From assembly GCA_013397435.1 (NCBI GenBank), contig VZRG01000758.1, forward strand, positions 170,886-234,885: 64,000 nucleotides of DNA, in the 5' to 3' direction. This document shows positions 24,291 to 38,277 of this stretch, in pieces (the stretch's first letter is position 1; each line of letters opens with the position of its first letter). This DNA comes from Erythrocercus mccallii (taxonomy: Eukaryota > Chordata > Aves > Passeriformes > Dicruridae). The notes below the pieces were generated by a model. That model saw only the letters and a list, made by a program, of their open reading frames with translations, searched no databases and was not told the DNA's origin. Both the position numbers and the translations under genes were made by a program.

Positions 24291-26541
24291 CCTTCTCTCC
24301 ATATGGATTGAATTCTCCTGCATGTGCATTCCAATTTTGACCTGCCTGCCGCATCCAGTACATGGCAACCTTGGAGCACCACACTCCTGTGAATGCTGCT
24401 TTTGTTCACCTTGCTTTTGAGCTGTGTCTTTGGTCCTTCACTGAGGCTTACTGTAATCTGATCCTGTCCAGATCCTGTTTGCTCTCAAAACAGAGTCTTT
24501 GGGGATGGATGTCACTGATACCAGAGTGGATCTAGTGTATGTTCACTTCTGAGGATCCCAGAGAAGAAAATTAACTCAGGAACGTGGTGTAGTCAGGCTG
24601 ACTTATATCTGCAAGACATCTGCTCTACTGACAAATGGACTTCTCTGCTGTCTCCAGAGCACTGAGGATTTCTCTGTGCCAAGCTGTTCTGTGAGAGACC
24701 TCATTAATAATAAATATCTGTCACCTCCAGCATGGACTAACTGCACTTCTGTCTATGCTAATACATTCCAGCATCATCCAGCTCCTGTTGAAACCAGGAA
24801 CAGCACCTTCTTCAGGCCAGGATCACAAGCTGTAGCCTCTTTTGGAGATTTTCTCATGGCTTGAATGCTGTACTTATTTTAAGCAGACTCTTCATCTTCC
24901 AGGGAGAGAGCTGCAATGAGCTGTGAGAGCTGAGGAGATGAGTGGTGGAGCAGAACAAGTGTGCTAGAGGGGTTTTTGGTGTTTCTTTTAGGTTAATGCA
25001 ATCACTAAAGATAAAACCTCTCCAGCAGAAAGATAATACAGCTTCCCTTTCTTTACCTCTACATTAAGAGTGCTTCTTACACACACATAATAGATACTAG
25101 AAAAATATGGGAGATGAGACTGCACAAGCTTTCAATAATTGCTGCAGAAAACAGTAAGTTGTTGTCTCAATCAAGAGGTTTTGAAAATGTAATAAGGCAG
25201 CTGCCATTTCAAGAGGACAGTTATGTTTGTCTCTGTCCTTACCAATCATTTCCTTTTTACTTTCTGTACACAGGGGCCCCACAAAGCCTCTGAACATAGT
25301 TTATTGTTTTCTGTCTGCTGAAATAATTTGAGAAGAGGGATTATGTTGTGGTAAAAGAGTTGCAGTCGGGTTTGAGGGATCTGGCATAATTTTCAGATCC
25401 ATAATATTCTTCATTCCCAAGCTGTGTCTTCCTGTCAAAGAGAGTGGTGAGTGGCAGAAGGTACACTACCTTTCCTTCCAGAAGACTGTAATGATTTTAA
25501 GAGGAATACCACCTGGCTGATTCTCTGGATATGAGGAACTATTAGCACGTTTTCTTCAAGTGAGCACACATTTACGTGGCCACACTTCCCCACATTTCTG
25601 AGACGGATTGTTCAAAACTATCTGTGTGCGTGATGTAGTGCAATGAGCTTACACCCTTCCTGTCTGAAAGCATCTCTTCCCCAGCCAGATACAATAGCAG
25701 TGGCATGACTGTTTTTGCAACCTCTGTCTCTTTTACTTATTTTCATTGGCGGCCTTTTTCTTGCAGAGACTGTCTCATCTGCTGTCTTTTTTTCAGTCAG
25801 TCTCTCAGAAATCTTTTGCATGAGGAGTAGAGGATGAATAAGATGGTTGTGACTTAAAAAAAAAGATAAAGAAGCATATCAGTATTTTTCTGCCAGCTGA
25901 TGCAGCTATTACTTTGAAAGCTGATTGTAAGGAGAAAAAAGGTCTCTGATACAAAGTCTACAAGCAATGGACACCAAAGAGGTGGCATTCTCTTTTGGAG
26001 TAAACTCCTTTGTGTGAGGCACATTGGAACACTTAAACAACCAACAATTAAACTATGATAGTGTACTTTTAGAAAAGGAGTTGGGCTTTTTAACCCTTAC
26101 TAGCTCAAAGGAGGTCTATGATCACGTGTAACCATGGCAGACAAGTCATTTCAGCCCTCCACAAATGGGTCGAGGGAGCTCCTTGAATTCTGCTTTCCTT
26201 TGGCACATCTGTAAGATCTTTTCCTTCTGATATTGAATCAAATCATCTTTGCTGTGTCTGATTTCAAGAGAATATGAGCAATTCTTCTCTTCCAGTATCT
26301 TTTCTGTGACTCTTAGATAGTGGGAAACACTGCCATCATTTACCTATGCATCCCCACTCTATCTTATTGCTGCTCCATAAAATAAACCCTCAGAAAGGAT
26401 GAACAGTTGTCAGTTTGTTGCCTGCGCTGTCACTTTGCAAACTCTAAATAATAGTGAGATTATGGCATGCTATAAAAGTACCTTGAGATAAACCTGAGGG
26501 CTGATATTTGCTTTTAGATTAGATTTCAGTATGATCTTTCC
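24291..26541. other. Unique non-coding sequence
   Basis: No gene is supported. Open frames are at most 67 codons beyond the CR1 edge. The first 150-200 bases could still be badly decayed CR1, but I cannot align them with confidence. Confidence 0.6.
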
Positions 26542-26567
26542 TTTTTTTTTTTTTTTTCTTTTTTTTC
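26542..26567 (+). repeat. T-rich homopolymer tract
   Basis: A run of 16 T, one C, then more T. It has no partner target-site duplication that I can see, so I do not call it a retrocopy tail. Confidence 0.85.
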
Positions 26568-29500
26568 TTAGATAGCTCTTGTAATTCTCTTAGAAACTCA
26601 AAGATTTGCCTTGGAACTGAACCTGCCAAACACATTATTAAGCCAGAAAGGAGGACTGACTTAATTTTACTTTCAGCTGATTTGTTTGTGCTCTTAGCTG
26701 AGTTACTCAACCTTCCATGTTGTTCTCCCATGCAAGTACTAATCTGGCTCACTGGCTTTTGAGGTCTTAAAGGATCCTAGCTCAAGCCCAAGCAAAGTAC
26801 ATGTGGTGTCTAGACAGAGAGTTTAATTCACACTTAGACTGCAAAAAAAAAAAAGTCTAATGTTGTTTGCCTTTATATTAGAAAGGCTGAGTTTGCTTAA
26901 AACTTGAGTTCAAGAGCTTGAGCTCTGGCTGTCCAGAATAAGAAACTGTTCTTATTAAAACAGAAATAAAAGGTACGACTTGAGCGAGAAATACCTTGGT
27001 CGTCATAAGCTGATAGACAGGCAGACCCTGGAAGATAAATATAAATAAACAAACTATTAATTAAAGGTCTTCTCCTTGTTTTGTCCCTTGTTCAGTTTCA
27101 CTTTCAGAGCTGTTCCAGATAGAGCTGGTGGGTCTTGTTACATCTGTGCCTGGTTTGACAGCTGTTGATGGCTGACTTCTTTTTCATCTATTTTTTTCAA
27201 AGTGAAACCTTAAAAAAAGGAGAAGGCTATTCTCCACCAGAGACACCACCTTCCTCCAGGACAGACTCAAAGGTTCCTCTGTCCCCAGAGAGATGCCTGT
27301 TTTTTGCCATCCTTGGACCAGTGAGTTAGTCTCTGGGAGATAGCCAGGAGGGATAAGCTTGGTGAGCCGTTCTCATCAAGAAAAGGAATTTTTTGAGCAT
27401 TTTCCAGAAGCTTAGCAACCTGTCTTGAGGCTGTGATCTCAGACTACCTCACAAGCTCATTTGGGAAACCCAAATGGTGGTCAGTTCAGTGGTGAAATAT
27501 CTTATTCTCCAAATCTTATTCTCAGGTGTTGCTGACAGAGGCTTCCACATTTTCTAAGTCCTATGAGTCCCATCAATGAAACTGTGACAGTTTTGTGGAT
27601 AAAAAGTAAAAGAAAGCATGTGTTTTGTAAGCTTAGGCTGGGAGGTCAGGGTGGAATTAGCATTGAAAACTGGAATGACCTTTCACCTTTCTTGCCCAAA
27701 GTTTGCAATTAACTTCACCAAATTCTGGTGAGAACAAGTGCCCATGGGCAGGCACAGGTGGAGGTGCCAGGCTGTCCTGGTGCTCAAGAGAGTCACTGCA
27801 TCAGCAACCTTGATTTGTTTTGCCAAACTCATCCACAAGTTGCTAATGTGCAAAAAAACCCCAACCCATTTCATGTCATCTGACAGGCAGCCACACAGGA
27901 GTTGCGGCTCTCATGATTTATTAGCTTGGAGTGGCTGTGCGTTGACCACACAGAGGTATAAGGCTTTGTATCCTGCTGTCAATACCTTGGGCTGCAGAAA
28001 ATACCTAAATATATTTTAGTGCTCAGAACAAAGCCCTTCACTGACACCCATCATTAATCCTCTACCACCACCTTCACCACATCATTAGCTGGAAATTCTG
28101 TCTCTCATCAAATTGAGAGAAAAAGAAATAAAACAGACATGAGAGAACAGAATGTGGGTGAACCTGGAGAGTTGTTCAATAATTATTGTCTTGGTTGAAG
28201 AATAGGAGCAGTACTTCGGAAGTGAAACCACATCTTGCTGGACTATTTGACTACACTGTCCTAGGGGCCTTGGTTGAAGTTCTAACAGCATTGTCAGCAC
28301 TTTTCTTATTTCAAGCTCCCTGAGTTTCCTGCTGTGGAAAAAAAAAAATCTGGCTAAAAAAAGAAAACTGCTAGAGTTTAAAAGCCCTCTGATAGCAAAA
28401 GCCAGCAGTGGAGGCCTTGGCTGATGAGTCACTTCACACAAATAAGTGCCACTAATCAATGAGAAATACTATAAGGGGCACTCAATGGGCAGGAAAAAGC
28501 AAAATCAAAGACGTGGGCATGTTAAGGGTGGGGAAAATGGGGAGGGTTGTGCGCTGGCATGTGGGCTCTTCTGTATGGGGTCAGAGAGCAGGTGGGAGTT
28601 CGGGAGTGAGGTATTTCATGGGAGGATGTTGTTCAGAAGGTTAGGACAGGTGTCCAACAATCCTCTGGCCCAGATTCTTTTTGTGATACCTTATCCAAAG
28701 GTTTCATAGTGAGGAAGGAAACCTGGCATTTTCATCACATATTTATGACCTGCTGTGGAGATTAATGTTTCATATGCATTTGGAAATCCAGTCACTAACA
28801 CAACTGGCTTTGTTATGCTTAGCATGAATTCTGTCATTATATATCTGTTAAGCATGTATTGGCAATTTATTGACATTGCTATTCAAATTAAATTCTTGAG
28901 TAATTAGTCACCAGTGGATTTGCTTTCCCAAGCTGCAGCAATATGTCTCAAAACGTTTTCAAGCTTCTTCCAAGCTTCACTCATTGGCATTTTTCCAAGA
29001 TGTTTCCTAAGAACGAGCACTGAAGCTGATATTTAGAACATATGGTGATGATGTGTTTGTATGTTCATTAAATCAAGATACCAATGAAAGAAAAGTATAA
29101 GGCTTTCTATCCTTTTTAAATGAAATTGTCAACCTAGATATCTATTGCCTTTGCTGAAATCCAGCCTGAAATTACTTGTAAGCAGTGCTCTGTTATGATG
29201 ACAAATTAATTCACATCAGACTTTGATCACTGCTTGAAAAGTTTTCAGGCATCAATTTCCAGCAGTTGCATTTAGAAAATTAGAATTCAGTTTGGAGTCT
29301 CAGATTCAAAACAACAGAAATAAAAGTGCCTTCATGTAGCTGGTATGGAAACCTCCAAAAAAAAAAAAAAAAAAAAAGCAGGATATTCAGCAGAAACTTC
29401 TGTGTGTAAGATAAAGAATTTCAGCAGCAATATATGTGTAATATGTGTAATTAATGTTTTATATATGGCTCACTTTACAAAAAGTCCCTCATGTTACTGT

Positions 29501-32500
29501 TGCTCATGTGCACAAATTCATACACTTACACAGAATATACCTATTTGTTTGTCTGTCTTCTCCCATTGGCCTGTCTCCTTGCCATGTAACATGTCAAAAA
29601 GAAATTAAAAAGGCGGGCTGGGGGGGAGTGAATCTGTCTTAAAATAGAATCATATTAGCCAGCCTAATAGTGAAGGTGCATTTTGGAAATGTGGTTCTGT
29701 ATATCTAATGTTTACCACTTGACTACTCATGCCTCAGGCTCAAAATGCATAGTAACACAAATTAAAACACGGCAAATGGAAGAGCCAGCATCTCAGAGAT
29801 AACCATACCTAATGCAAAGTTTGACAGAACATCTGCTCTTTAATTAATCTTACGTAAAGATTGAAGCTGTGCATTAAGATGCAGAGTGTTTATGACAACT
29901 GTTTTATTGTAGCTAACATGCTTCTGGCCTCCCCCATGTAATTGTTTCTGCTTTGTAACACACATAAAGCTCTGATAAACAACAACAGCTACCTAGAAAT
30001 AAAAATGCTGGGAGAGGGATGGTTCAGAAACACAAAATCAGAATGTTTCCAGGGAAGCATAGGAGTAGCATTTAAGTAAGTGGAAGTGGATTTTTAATGA
30101 TGACGACAAGAATCTAACATCTGGTTTTGAGAGTACACTGATGACAGCTGAAATCCTGTGATTAAGATTAAAAATAAAGAATAGCAAGAAACCCCCCAAG
30201 GTCTTCAGTTTTTAGGTGGTCAATTTGAGCTCTGCTTTAGGAGTCAGATTTTCAGAAAGTATTCTGTCCTCTTTTCCAGTGCTTTTCTGAAAAGGAAGAT
30301 TATTTGTGAGTATTTGGATCCAGCTACCCCAAAACAACACTACTGATTTCTGAAACTCCCTACCATTTACTCCATTGCTCCTTCATTATGAGTGGTGCAG
30401 GTGTTTGCATGGATACAGTTGCTACAAAGAGCACAAAGTGCTCTGGAACCTACTCATTCATCTTGTTAAAACAGTTTCCTCATTCCAGGATTATTTATTC
30501 CAGTTATTCACATGAACATGGCTGCACTGTGATGGATGCACTGGATTAAGATTAATTTGGAGACAACCTGACAAATTAACTTGTTTTAATCAAGATTACT
30601 TTAAAAGCTCTTAAAATGCCTTTTTGGCTTCTGTCTGAGATGCAGGTATGAATCTGGTCTTGCCTCATGACAAAGGTGAGTGAGGGAATTGTCACAACAA
30701 AATATGAGAATAGATATCATTAGATCATCCTTCTCATTGGCTGCAGTGCAAAAAGCCATACCCATCAGGGGTTTCATAAGAACTCACGAGAGCTAACAGG
30801 TTGACTGTCAGTGTGGCTTAGACCTCTGGAGAGAGGGAAAATTTCCTCCATCTTTATGCCCTTTCACAGAGAGGTGCAGGATTATATACAATTCAACACT
30901 CAAGAGGCAGATACTTCCTGTGCATCCATCTGAAGGAGAGATGCACAGGATTCTCATCTAGATTTGTGAATCCAAATCTCATCCAATACAAATGCAGTCC
31001 AAGCCTGAATGAGAAGCTCAACTTTGTGTTATTAGGAGATATTTATTTGCAAGACATATACCCTGTGTATCATCTGTGAGGAAAAAGGAAAGGATGTTAA
31101 AGAATTGTAAAAAACATCTATTTTGTGACTTGGATGTGTTTTCCTAAAATAGTGTTTGGGACTCTATGAGGCACCTTGAAAGCTTTTCACTTGGTACAAA
31201 TGGCTGGAGTCCTGAATAAAAATTATAGAATGCACTTTAAGCCGAATGAATATAGGTTACCTGCAGAAAATGTGAAACTGGCATGTGGGCTATGTCTGTC
31301 AAGAATAATTTTTATTTGCCTAAATACGTATAAGGGAGGAAGACAGATAAATTGAAAGACAAGTGCCATCACAGTAGCATTCACTCTGGCAAAAGGTTTG
31401 TAAACAACATAAAATAGCTGCCTCTCTGAAATGATAGCTTTATTCAAAGTATGTTCAATATGTATGTGTATATATGCACATATATATAATTCAAAGGTAG
31501 CCTTTTTGCCATGGGAATTGTCTGCAATTATGTTCCACTTCCATGCTGTATTATAATTAGCAATTTCTGTGTCATCATGGGATGATGCAATGTAAATGCA
31601 GGCTTTCTGCTCATCCACTTCTTCCCATGTGTAGTTTTATTCCTCCAGCTGAGCCTGTGCAGCAGATGCCAGCGTTCACTGTAATGAGGGACTGGAGAAG
31701 GACCTAAGCTTTACCAGCATTTGAATTGCTCTGGACTGCTCATCACCACTCCTTTAATTTATACCCTTAGAGAGATGGCAATAGGGTCTATGTCTTCTAT
31801 GGAAGTGATTTGAAATCTTGCCAATAAAGAGCCTCAGTCCCTTCCTCCTTATAGTCCTGGCACGTAAAACCACAGGAGAAAACAAAAAGCATTTGTGAGG
31901 AGTCATCCAGGAAGAAAGATTAACAATATAAACCAAAGGAGAAGAGAGAAAAGACCCTTTCCTCATTGAAAGTGGGTCTGTGCTTATTTTAATGGATCTT
32001 TTACAGTCTCTGAATGTCCTCTAATCTGAGTGTAATGCTCATTGCTGTTTCTGCTGCTTCTTTGTTTGACATCCTGCCTGTTTTGCTTGTGGTTGGGCGA
32101 GGGGAGGGGGAAGTGCAGTCACTGGCCAGCTTTATCTTTGTGTGAGGAACAAATGTTGTTGTCATCCTCAAGGTTATGGAGCATGTCTGCTCTGCAAAAC
32201 AAAGGAGTAGCCAGGGCCTTGTTTGTCCACCTAGTTCTCAATGTACCCTGGACCTCTCATGAAAAACAGGGAAGGTTTCTAATTTTTTCTTTTCCAGACA
32301 CAAATCAAAGACCGTGAGTAGAGGAGGGAGATGCTTCCCTTGCTTCCTATAACCAATTCCCCCCCCGGCTTTCCTCCCTCCCCCAGCCATCTCTTTTGGT
32401 TCTAAAAATTGTGTGGCTTTAACCTTGCTTGTCTAATAATGTGTGACCTTGACTAAAGGTGGGTTGGAAGGATTTCAGAGTTGGTTTTATCAGGATTAGC

Positions 32501-35500
32501 TTTTCATCTGCACAGAAGTATCCAAGGAAGTAAGTCATCTCATCTTCTTTCACCTTAGACTCTGAGCTTTCTCCTTTAGTTCTTATAACAGTGAGGAGAA
32601 AATAGACTGAATTATTGCAATGGGTATGGTGATATCACATTCAGTGCAACACATGAAAGGTGAAGCCACTGCTCGGTGCAGGGCTCGGGCTCGGTGCGGT
32701 AGGGAGCACACAGCTGCCTCGTGCAGGAGTTCAGAGCTTTCCTCTTCCAGCACCATGTACTCTTTTTCATGTGCTTTCTGCACAGGCAGCCTGTGCTCGG
32801 GGAAGAGCAGAGAAGGAGGGTCGTGGAAACCAAGAACAAAGAATTTATGCCTCTTCATGTCTTCTCTGCTTCTTGGAACACAAACTGACTTTGAAAGCTT
32901 GGCTCAGAAAATGAATACCCAGGACATTGCTCTCTGTTACTTTGCTGTGAAATTACTTTCCTGAATGAAAATATTTAATTCCTTTGAAAGCAAGTGCATA
33001 ACATCTCTGGAAGTGAAAATCCTGTGGGAATCACAAAGGAAGGAAGGACAATGGATATAAAAGATTTGCAACTCTAAATGTTAGTGAGGCTGAGCTTCCT
33101 TTACTTTCTTTTTGTGTGTGTTTGTGTGACAACAATCATAAATGCTCTTTCTAATAGTGATATGGTCAGTGCTAGAATCTTCTCATTGCTTGTGTTAGAT
33201 TTAAGTTTTATATACAATAAACAGCAAATAATGTGATCTTTAATGCATTGGAAAGCTTATGAAAACCCTGAGCTAACAGATTCCAGCCGTTTAGCAACCC
33301 AAATCTGCTGTCACCATACCTTGTGGAAATTATCTCTTTCCATGGAGAACTGCCTCATCCAGGATGGCATAATATAAAATTCCCTTACAGTGGGCCAATT
33401 CCTCAAGCCCTTAGCCTTGATCAGTAACACCTGATTCTTCACATGTTCTCCATGCAGCTTCCATCACAGCAAGGTGCTATTCCATATGGGAGAGCTGGCA
33501 GGATGCATAAACCTCAGTGAAGACTGATAAAATGTGTTGGACAGATTTTTGGATGTAGCTGGCACCTTCCTCCTTTATATGTTCTTACTGTTTCCATCCC
33601 ACACATTAAGGAATGAAGTTGTTCCCCATAAATAAAATTAAATAGGCAGCTCTAGAAGCCAACTGCAAGTCTGAGGACCTAAGAGGACAGGATTGTGCAC
33701 CTTGGTGGCTGTGGCCACCAGTTTTCTCTTGTTCAACCCACCAGACTGAAAAAAGTCTCTTTTTGGAGGCAACCACAGTTCATTGCTGTTTACTGCAGCT
33801 CTCTGCCTGAAGTCTGGGATATGTAATATACAGAGAGCTGTGACGTGCTCTAAATCAAAAAGTCCAAACAACTCCTGGGTATTCCTTTAATGGAGTCACA
33901 GACATTTTGTTGTGTGGGAAAGGGAAGTGAAGGGATACTGGAAGAGGGGTGGGGATCATGCAAATTTTGATCCAATTTTCTTTGATAAAATACCTTGGGC
34001 TGCAGATAAGTAGCAGAGCTCTATGAAGGAAAAGGGGGTTTAACTGTGACCCAAAACATCCTCTCAATAAGTTTTCATAGGAAGGTAAGCAGGTTCTGCA
34101 GTCCAGGATATGGATTAAATAATTCTGTATTTCATTCTGCTCTTACTCATTCACATAATCTTCTTGCCTTGCTCATGATTTACATCAGTGAAACTAAATA
34201 GAACAAACCATTGAAATGTCCATTAACATCCCCACAATTCTCTTTCACATTGAGTAAGATTCTTAAAATGTAAAATCTGCTGCAGTTCTGCCCTTGCTAA
34301 AATCAGAAGAAGACAACTTTGTAAAATTAAATCAACATAAAATACTTTGGAAGTTCTCCCTTTTGGAGTTGTAATTCAATATTATTTTTAACTCTAGAAT
34401 GAGAACACATTTTAGGTCCAGTTATTTCTGTTTCTGGCCACTGTCAGAAACAAGATACTAATGGTCTGGCTCATAGAGGTATATAATGTTGTTATACATT
34501 CTCATACACAAAGCTACATATGAAATAAAGAGCTGGTGTTTTCATTTTCCAAATTTCATTACTATTATATGCTGCTGACAAAGAGATCAACACTGTTACC
34601 CAGACCTGTCTTCTTCACTCTGGTCTAGAATCTAAGCCTGTTTCTGAAATCTGCTTATGTGTCTAGCCCTTGGACCAAGGAATACACATCCAAAACAGAG
34701 TTCTTAGGTGTGCCATTTGCTGAGCTTCTTCATCAGCCTGTTAGATGATCACAATGGAAAATCACCGGTCACACTGGTCAGTGTCTTCAGCTTTCTTCAA
34801 AAACGCATATCCATGCTATAATTTAATCTTCACATTGTTTTCACATCATATTTTACATGACTGTGTCTTCTCTACCTCCATCACCTGTAGGTCAGGGTCC
34901 TCACATCTTGTGCTGTAGCTCAAATATTCTGGACTTTGGCAGAGATTTTGGCCATCTTATCTCATTCTTATAAATCTGTCCAACCTGTGATTTTGACTGA
35001 AACTCCGTTCAGTTAGTATCTGTCCATTTATTTTTCCTTCTTTATAATTTGGGATATAGCCTGCTTGCCTTCATTCACAAGACCCTTAAGACCTTTCCTA
35101 CCTATTATCTATCATTCACTGAAAGATGCTTCATTAAGATAACATCTATCTCTGATCTTCACCTTTGGTGTTTAGTATCTCCAAAAGGGACCCTTTGTGC
35201 TTTCCCTGTGCTGCTGCATTAATTTGGTATGAGATGTCCATTAGTCCCTGCCTCATCTCCACCACAAATCCTTCATCAAAACCCTTAATTAAGACAGTTT
35301 GTTTGGTCCCTGCTATGGGGATTGACTTGTTGGTATGTGGGGATATCTTCTCCTCACAGTCTCTAATAGGGCTCTGCACTTTCTTCCTCCTCCTGCACTG
35401 TCTTCCTCCTCATCATTTCTTCCTCTCCCATCAAACATTTCCATCCTTTCTTTCTCCTTCCCTGCTGTGGCTGTTTTTATCTGTTGGCTTTCTAAAGCTT

Positions 35501-36913
35501 TCATAATTTTATGCTGAGTTTGGACAGAACCTTAGCCGAGAACTCCTGTGACCTCTTGGAATACAAGTCAAGAGTATGCATTTAGAGAAAAAAACTGTTA
35601 CCTTTGGGTCTTGCAATTGGGAAGGATAATACTGCCATAAATTCTTTGAGCAGGAACTGAAGCTCTGTACTGTGTTTTAGTTGCCACAGTCCTCTTGTAT
35701 TAGAGGACCATTAGATAGTAATTTAATCTCACTGTTTTTCAACACTCCCTCAAGACTGATAAACATTCATTAATATTTTGTTATGGTTTAAAGTTATAAA
35801 CTAGTGCACTGACAAATCGTAGCAATATTTAGACAAAAATGCAGGGGAAATTCTTGATCATCTGGATATGCAGTGGAGAAAACGAGTTTATTGCAAGTAA
35901 CTCTATCTACAATAGTTAATGTCTGTGCAGAAGGAGGATGATGATAAGAAATATCTTTCCAATGTCTCAGCAATATTTCCTTAGCAATCAAGAAGTTCAA
36001 GGTGAGTTAGAAACAATTTTCTTGCTTTGTGAATGACTATTTTCTGTAAGGATCTCCTGAAATCTGAGATGTGCAATAGCTCTAACATTTGTTTTGCTGT
36101 ACAGAATTAGTTTCATGAGCGAGAAATAAAATTAAACCCAGGCACAGCAGTATTTTAAAAGGGAAAGGCAGTAGCCTTGAATTATCCATGTTGATTTGAC
36201 AAAGCCAGTGATGCTGCAGATATAATACACAGCACTGCTGTCACATCACCAAGTGACATCTTTTTATCCAAAGTGAAAATGAAATGTCAAAGTGAAGGAG
36301 CTATGCAAGTCTTGTGCTGCAAAACATGTAAAACTCACTTTTGTGGAGTAAGGTGGGTGTTTACCAGAACTTTGCTTTAAATTAGAGGTTAAGACAGCAA
36401 GGTCTAGCTGACGTTCCCTAACATTCTTCTTACCTATGACCCTGTTGTGCATTACTTTTAACCTTGTCAGACATGAGCTGTTTGGCTTGAAATTATCATG
36501 CTTCATGTATTTGCATCTTGGGTTTGTTTTGGAGATGTTTTCACCATTTAAACATTTTTTGAGAACGTTAGCAGAAGGAAAGAATCAATAATAAAAGTTC
36601 TACCATTGCTTTCACCGTAGCCCTGTTCTTCTGTTTTGGAGATTCTCCTCTGATTTGCCAGCAGTGCTTTCCTGTAGTAGTGTCCTGTTAATTACCTATA
36701 TGGAAACTTCCTCCAGAGGCCCTTTTCAGTTTTTTGTGCTCAAGAGCTTCCTGAATTATGACCAACCTTCTGTGGAGATTTTGTCTGTATTTAGAGACAG
36801 CTGACACTGACAACAACATGTGCAAACCATTGTTAAGGGGAGGCTGACCAAGGTACAAATAGCATCTTTGAGCTTTCTTGTCAATCACTACCACAGCCTG
36901 CTGAAACTGGAAT
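26568..36913. other. Long unique stretch without a gene
   Basis: No gene is supported over about 10 kb. The largest frames are 131 codons (minus strand, 31223-31618) and 124 codons (minus strand, 28085-28459), with no recognised domain. Simple-sequence features are a 21-A run at 29357-29377, a C-rich run near 32358-32390 and a pyrimidine-rich tract near 35380-35465. Two stretches, about 28690-28960 and 29640-30010, have the AT-rich, TAAT-dense look of conserved non-coding elements. Confidence 0.55.
29357..29377 (+). repeat. Poly-A run (21 A)
   Basis: Uninterrupted A run in unique sequence. Upstream sequence shows no recognisable SINE or gene-derived body, so it is treated as a simple homopolymer. 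Confidence 0.9.
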
Positions 36914-37068
36914 CAAAAAAAGACCAAAACATCAAAAAAAACCCAAACCCCAAACCACAAACCACAACAACAACCAACCAAACAGAAAACAAACAAGCCA
37001 AATGCCCACAAAAAACTCAAAATGAAAAATAAACCCCCACCAAAAAAAAAAAAAAAAAAAAAAAAAAA
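36914..37068 (+). repeat. A/C-rich low-complexity tract with 27-A end
   Basis: Irregular AAAC, CCAAA and ACAAC units run for about 125 bases and end in 27 consecutive A (37042-37068). The complement resembles the G/T-rich tract at 5948-6078. The minus-strand 76-codon frame at 36913-37143 reads through this tract and is not a gene. Confidence 0.9.
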
Positions 37069-38064
37069 GTAGCTCTTAAATGAGCAAACTTGAGCTTGTG
37101 GCTGCCTGGTCAAGATACATAAAGATGGAACACGTGGAAGCAAATCGTGTTTGATCTAAGCTAAAGTAGGCATTAAAACAGGTACTCAGTGGCTTCTGTG
37201 ATGAGATGTTGTTTGTAAGAGCTAATTTTATATTGTCTTCACCACTGCACGTTTGACCTTGCAATCTTAAACATTTTGCTTAACACAGCTCTTGAGATGG
37301 GCACAGAAATCAGGATATGCAACACTGGAGTAAATTCAGGCCAGTGTTTGCCTTGTGGACTTTCTATAAACTTGTAATCTAGATGCAGGCAAAAAAGAAA
37401 GATTGGAAAATTTCCCCAGCATATATAACTTCATCAGCATGAAAGGAATGCACATTCGTGTACACACAAATGCATATGAATACAAAAAAGGAATATATTG
37501 GAATGAATTTAGTTTGCCCATCTATTTCTACCAATTTTTTCAATAGCTAAATGCTACCAAATCGTAATCAGAATGCAGTCAGAAGGAAAGACCTGTTATG
37601 AGCAGTACTTGAGTTTATGATGTTGACAGTGCTTGGCTGACACCACCACATAATTCCCTTTCCTCACTTGTTCTCTGGTAATTCTGAACGTGTTAATACA
37701 TTAGTTTGTCACCTGTTAATTCCTACACAAGGAGGGTAGAAGCTGTAAGAGATTTTTAGCAGGCATTCTTCAGCTTGTATCAGACAGTTCTTTCAGGTAG
37801 GACACGATCATTCTATCTGTGCTGCTCTTGGGGTCTGACCTGCGATTGTATTTGCTTTTGTTATAAGACTGCCTGATGTCCAAATGTGTTGCAGGTCATA
37901 TATGAAGAGAATAATTTCAAATGCAATTTACAGGTAAGGAACTGAGACAAAGGGAGGTAAAAGTGACTTAGCTTAGATAGAAATCCATTGGAAAAGCCAT
38001 GAGATGAAACAAATCCCAGTTCAGTGCCTGAATCATACAACCAGCTTTCTACTTCATCTGACAT
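37069..38064. other. Unique non-coding sequence
   Basis: No gene or recognisable repeat. Open frames are under 70 codons. The downstream edge is where CR1 similarity begins. Confidence 0.6.
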
Positions 38065-38277
38065 TCAGCTGGAGTAATTGGAAGAGTCTTGAGGGCCTGA
38101 ATATCAAAAAAGACTCAGATGTGATGTGTATGGGATAACACAACAGAACGTAAGTGAACCAGGAGGTTCCTGGAGTGTTGATGAGTAGAGCTTCTGTCAT
38201 GGACCTTTGCCTCACCAACAGGGTGGGGACAGTGGGGAATGTGAAGCTCAAGAGAAGCGTTGCCTGCAGTGATCGTG
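38065..38277 (+). mobile_element. CR1 LINE, upstream piece (split by an LTR)
   Basis: Phrases such as 'gaacgtaagtgaaccagg', 'ggttcctggagtg', 'catggacctttgcctcac', 'gggaatgtgaagctcaag' and 'ctgcagtgatc' match remembered CR1 ORF2 sequence ahead of the reverse transcriptase. The CR1 reading continues at 38910, directly after the intervening LTR, so both pieces are one insertion. The 5' limit near 38065 is approximate and marks the 5' truncation typical of CR1. Confidence 0.8.

Noticed and set aside
31223..31618. 131-codon minus-strand open frame
   Set aside because: AT-rich, no domain, no splice context; compatible with chance.
36914..37068. Poly-A tail of a processed pseudogene or SINE
   Set aside because: The sequence ahead of the 27-A run is itself A/C-rich low-complexity DNA, with no gene-like or SINE-like body and no visible target-site duplication.
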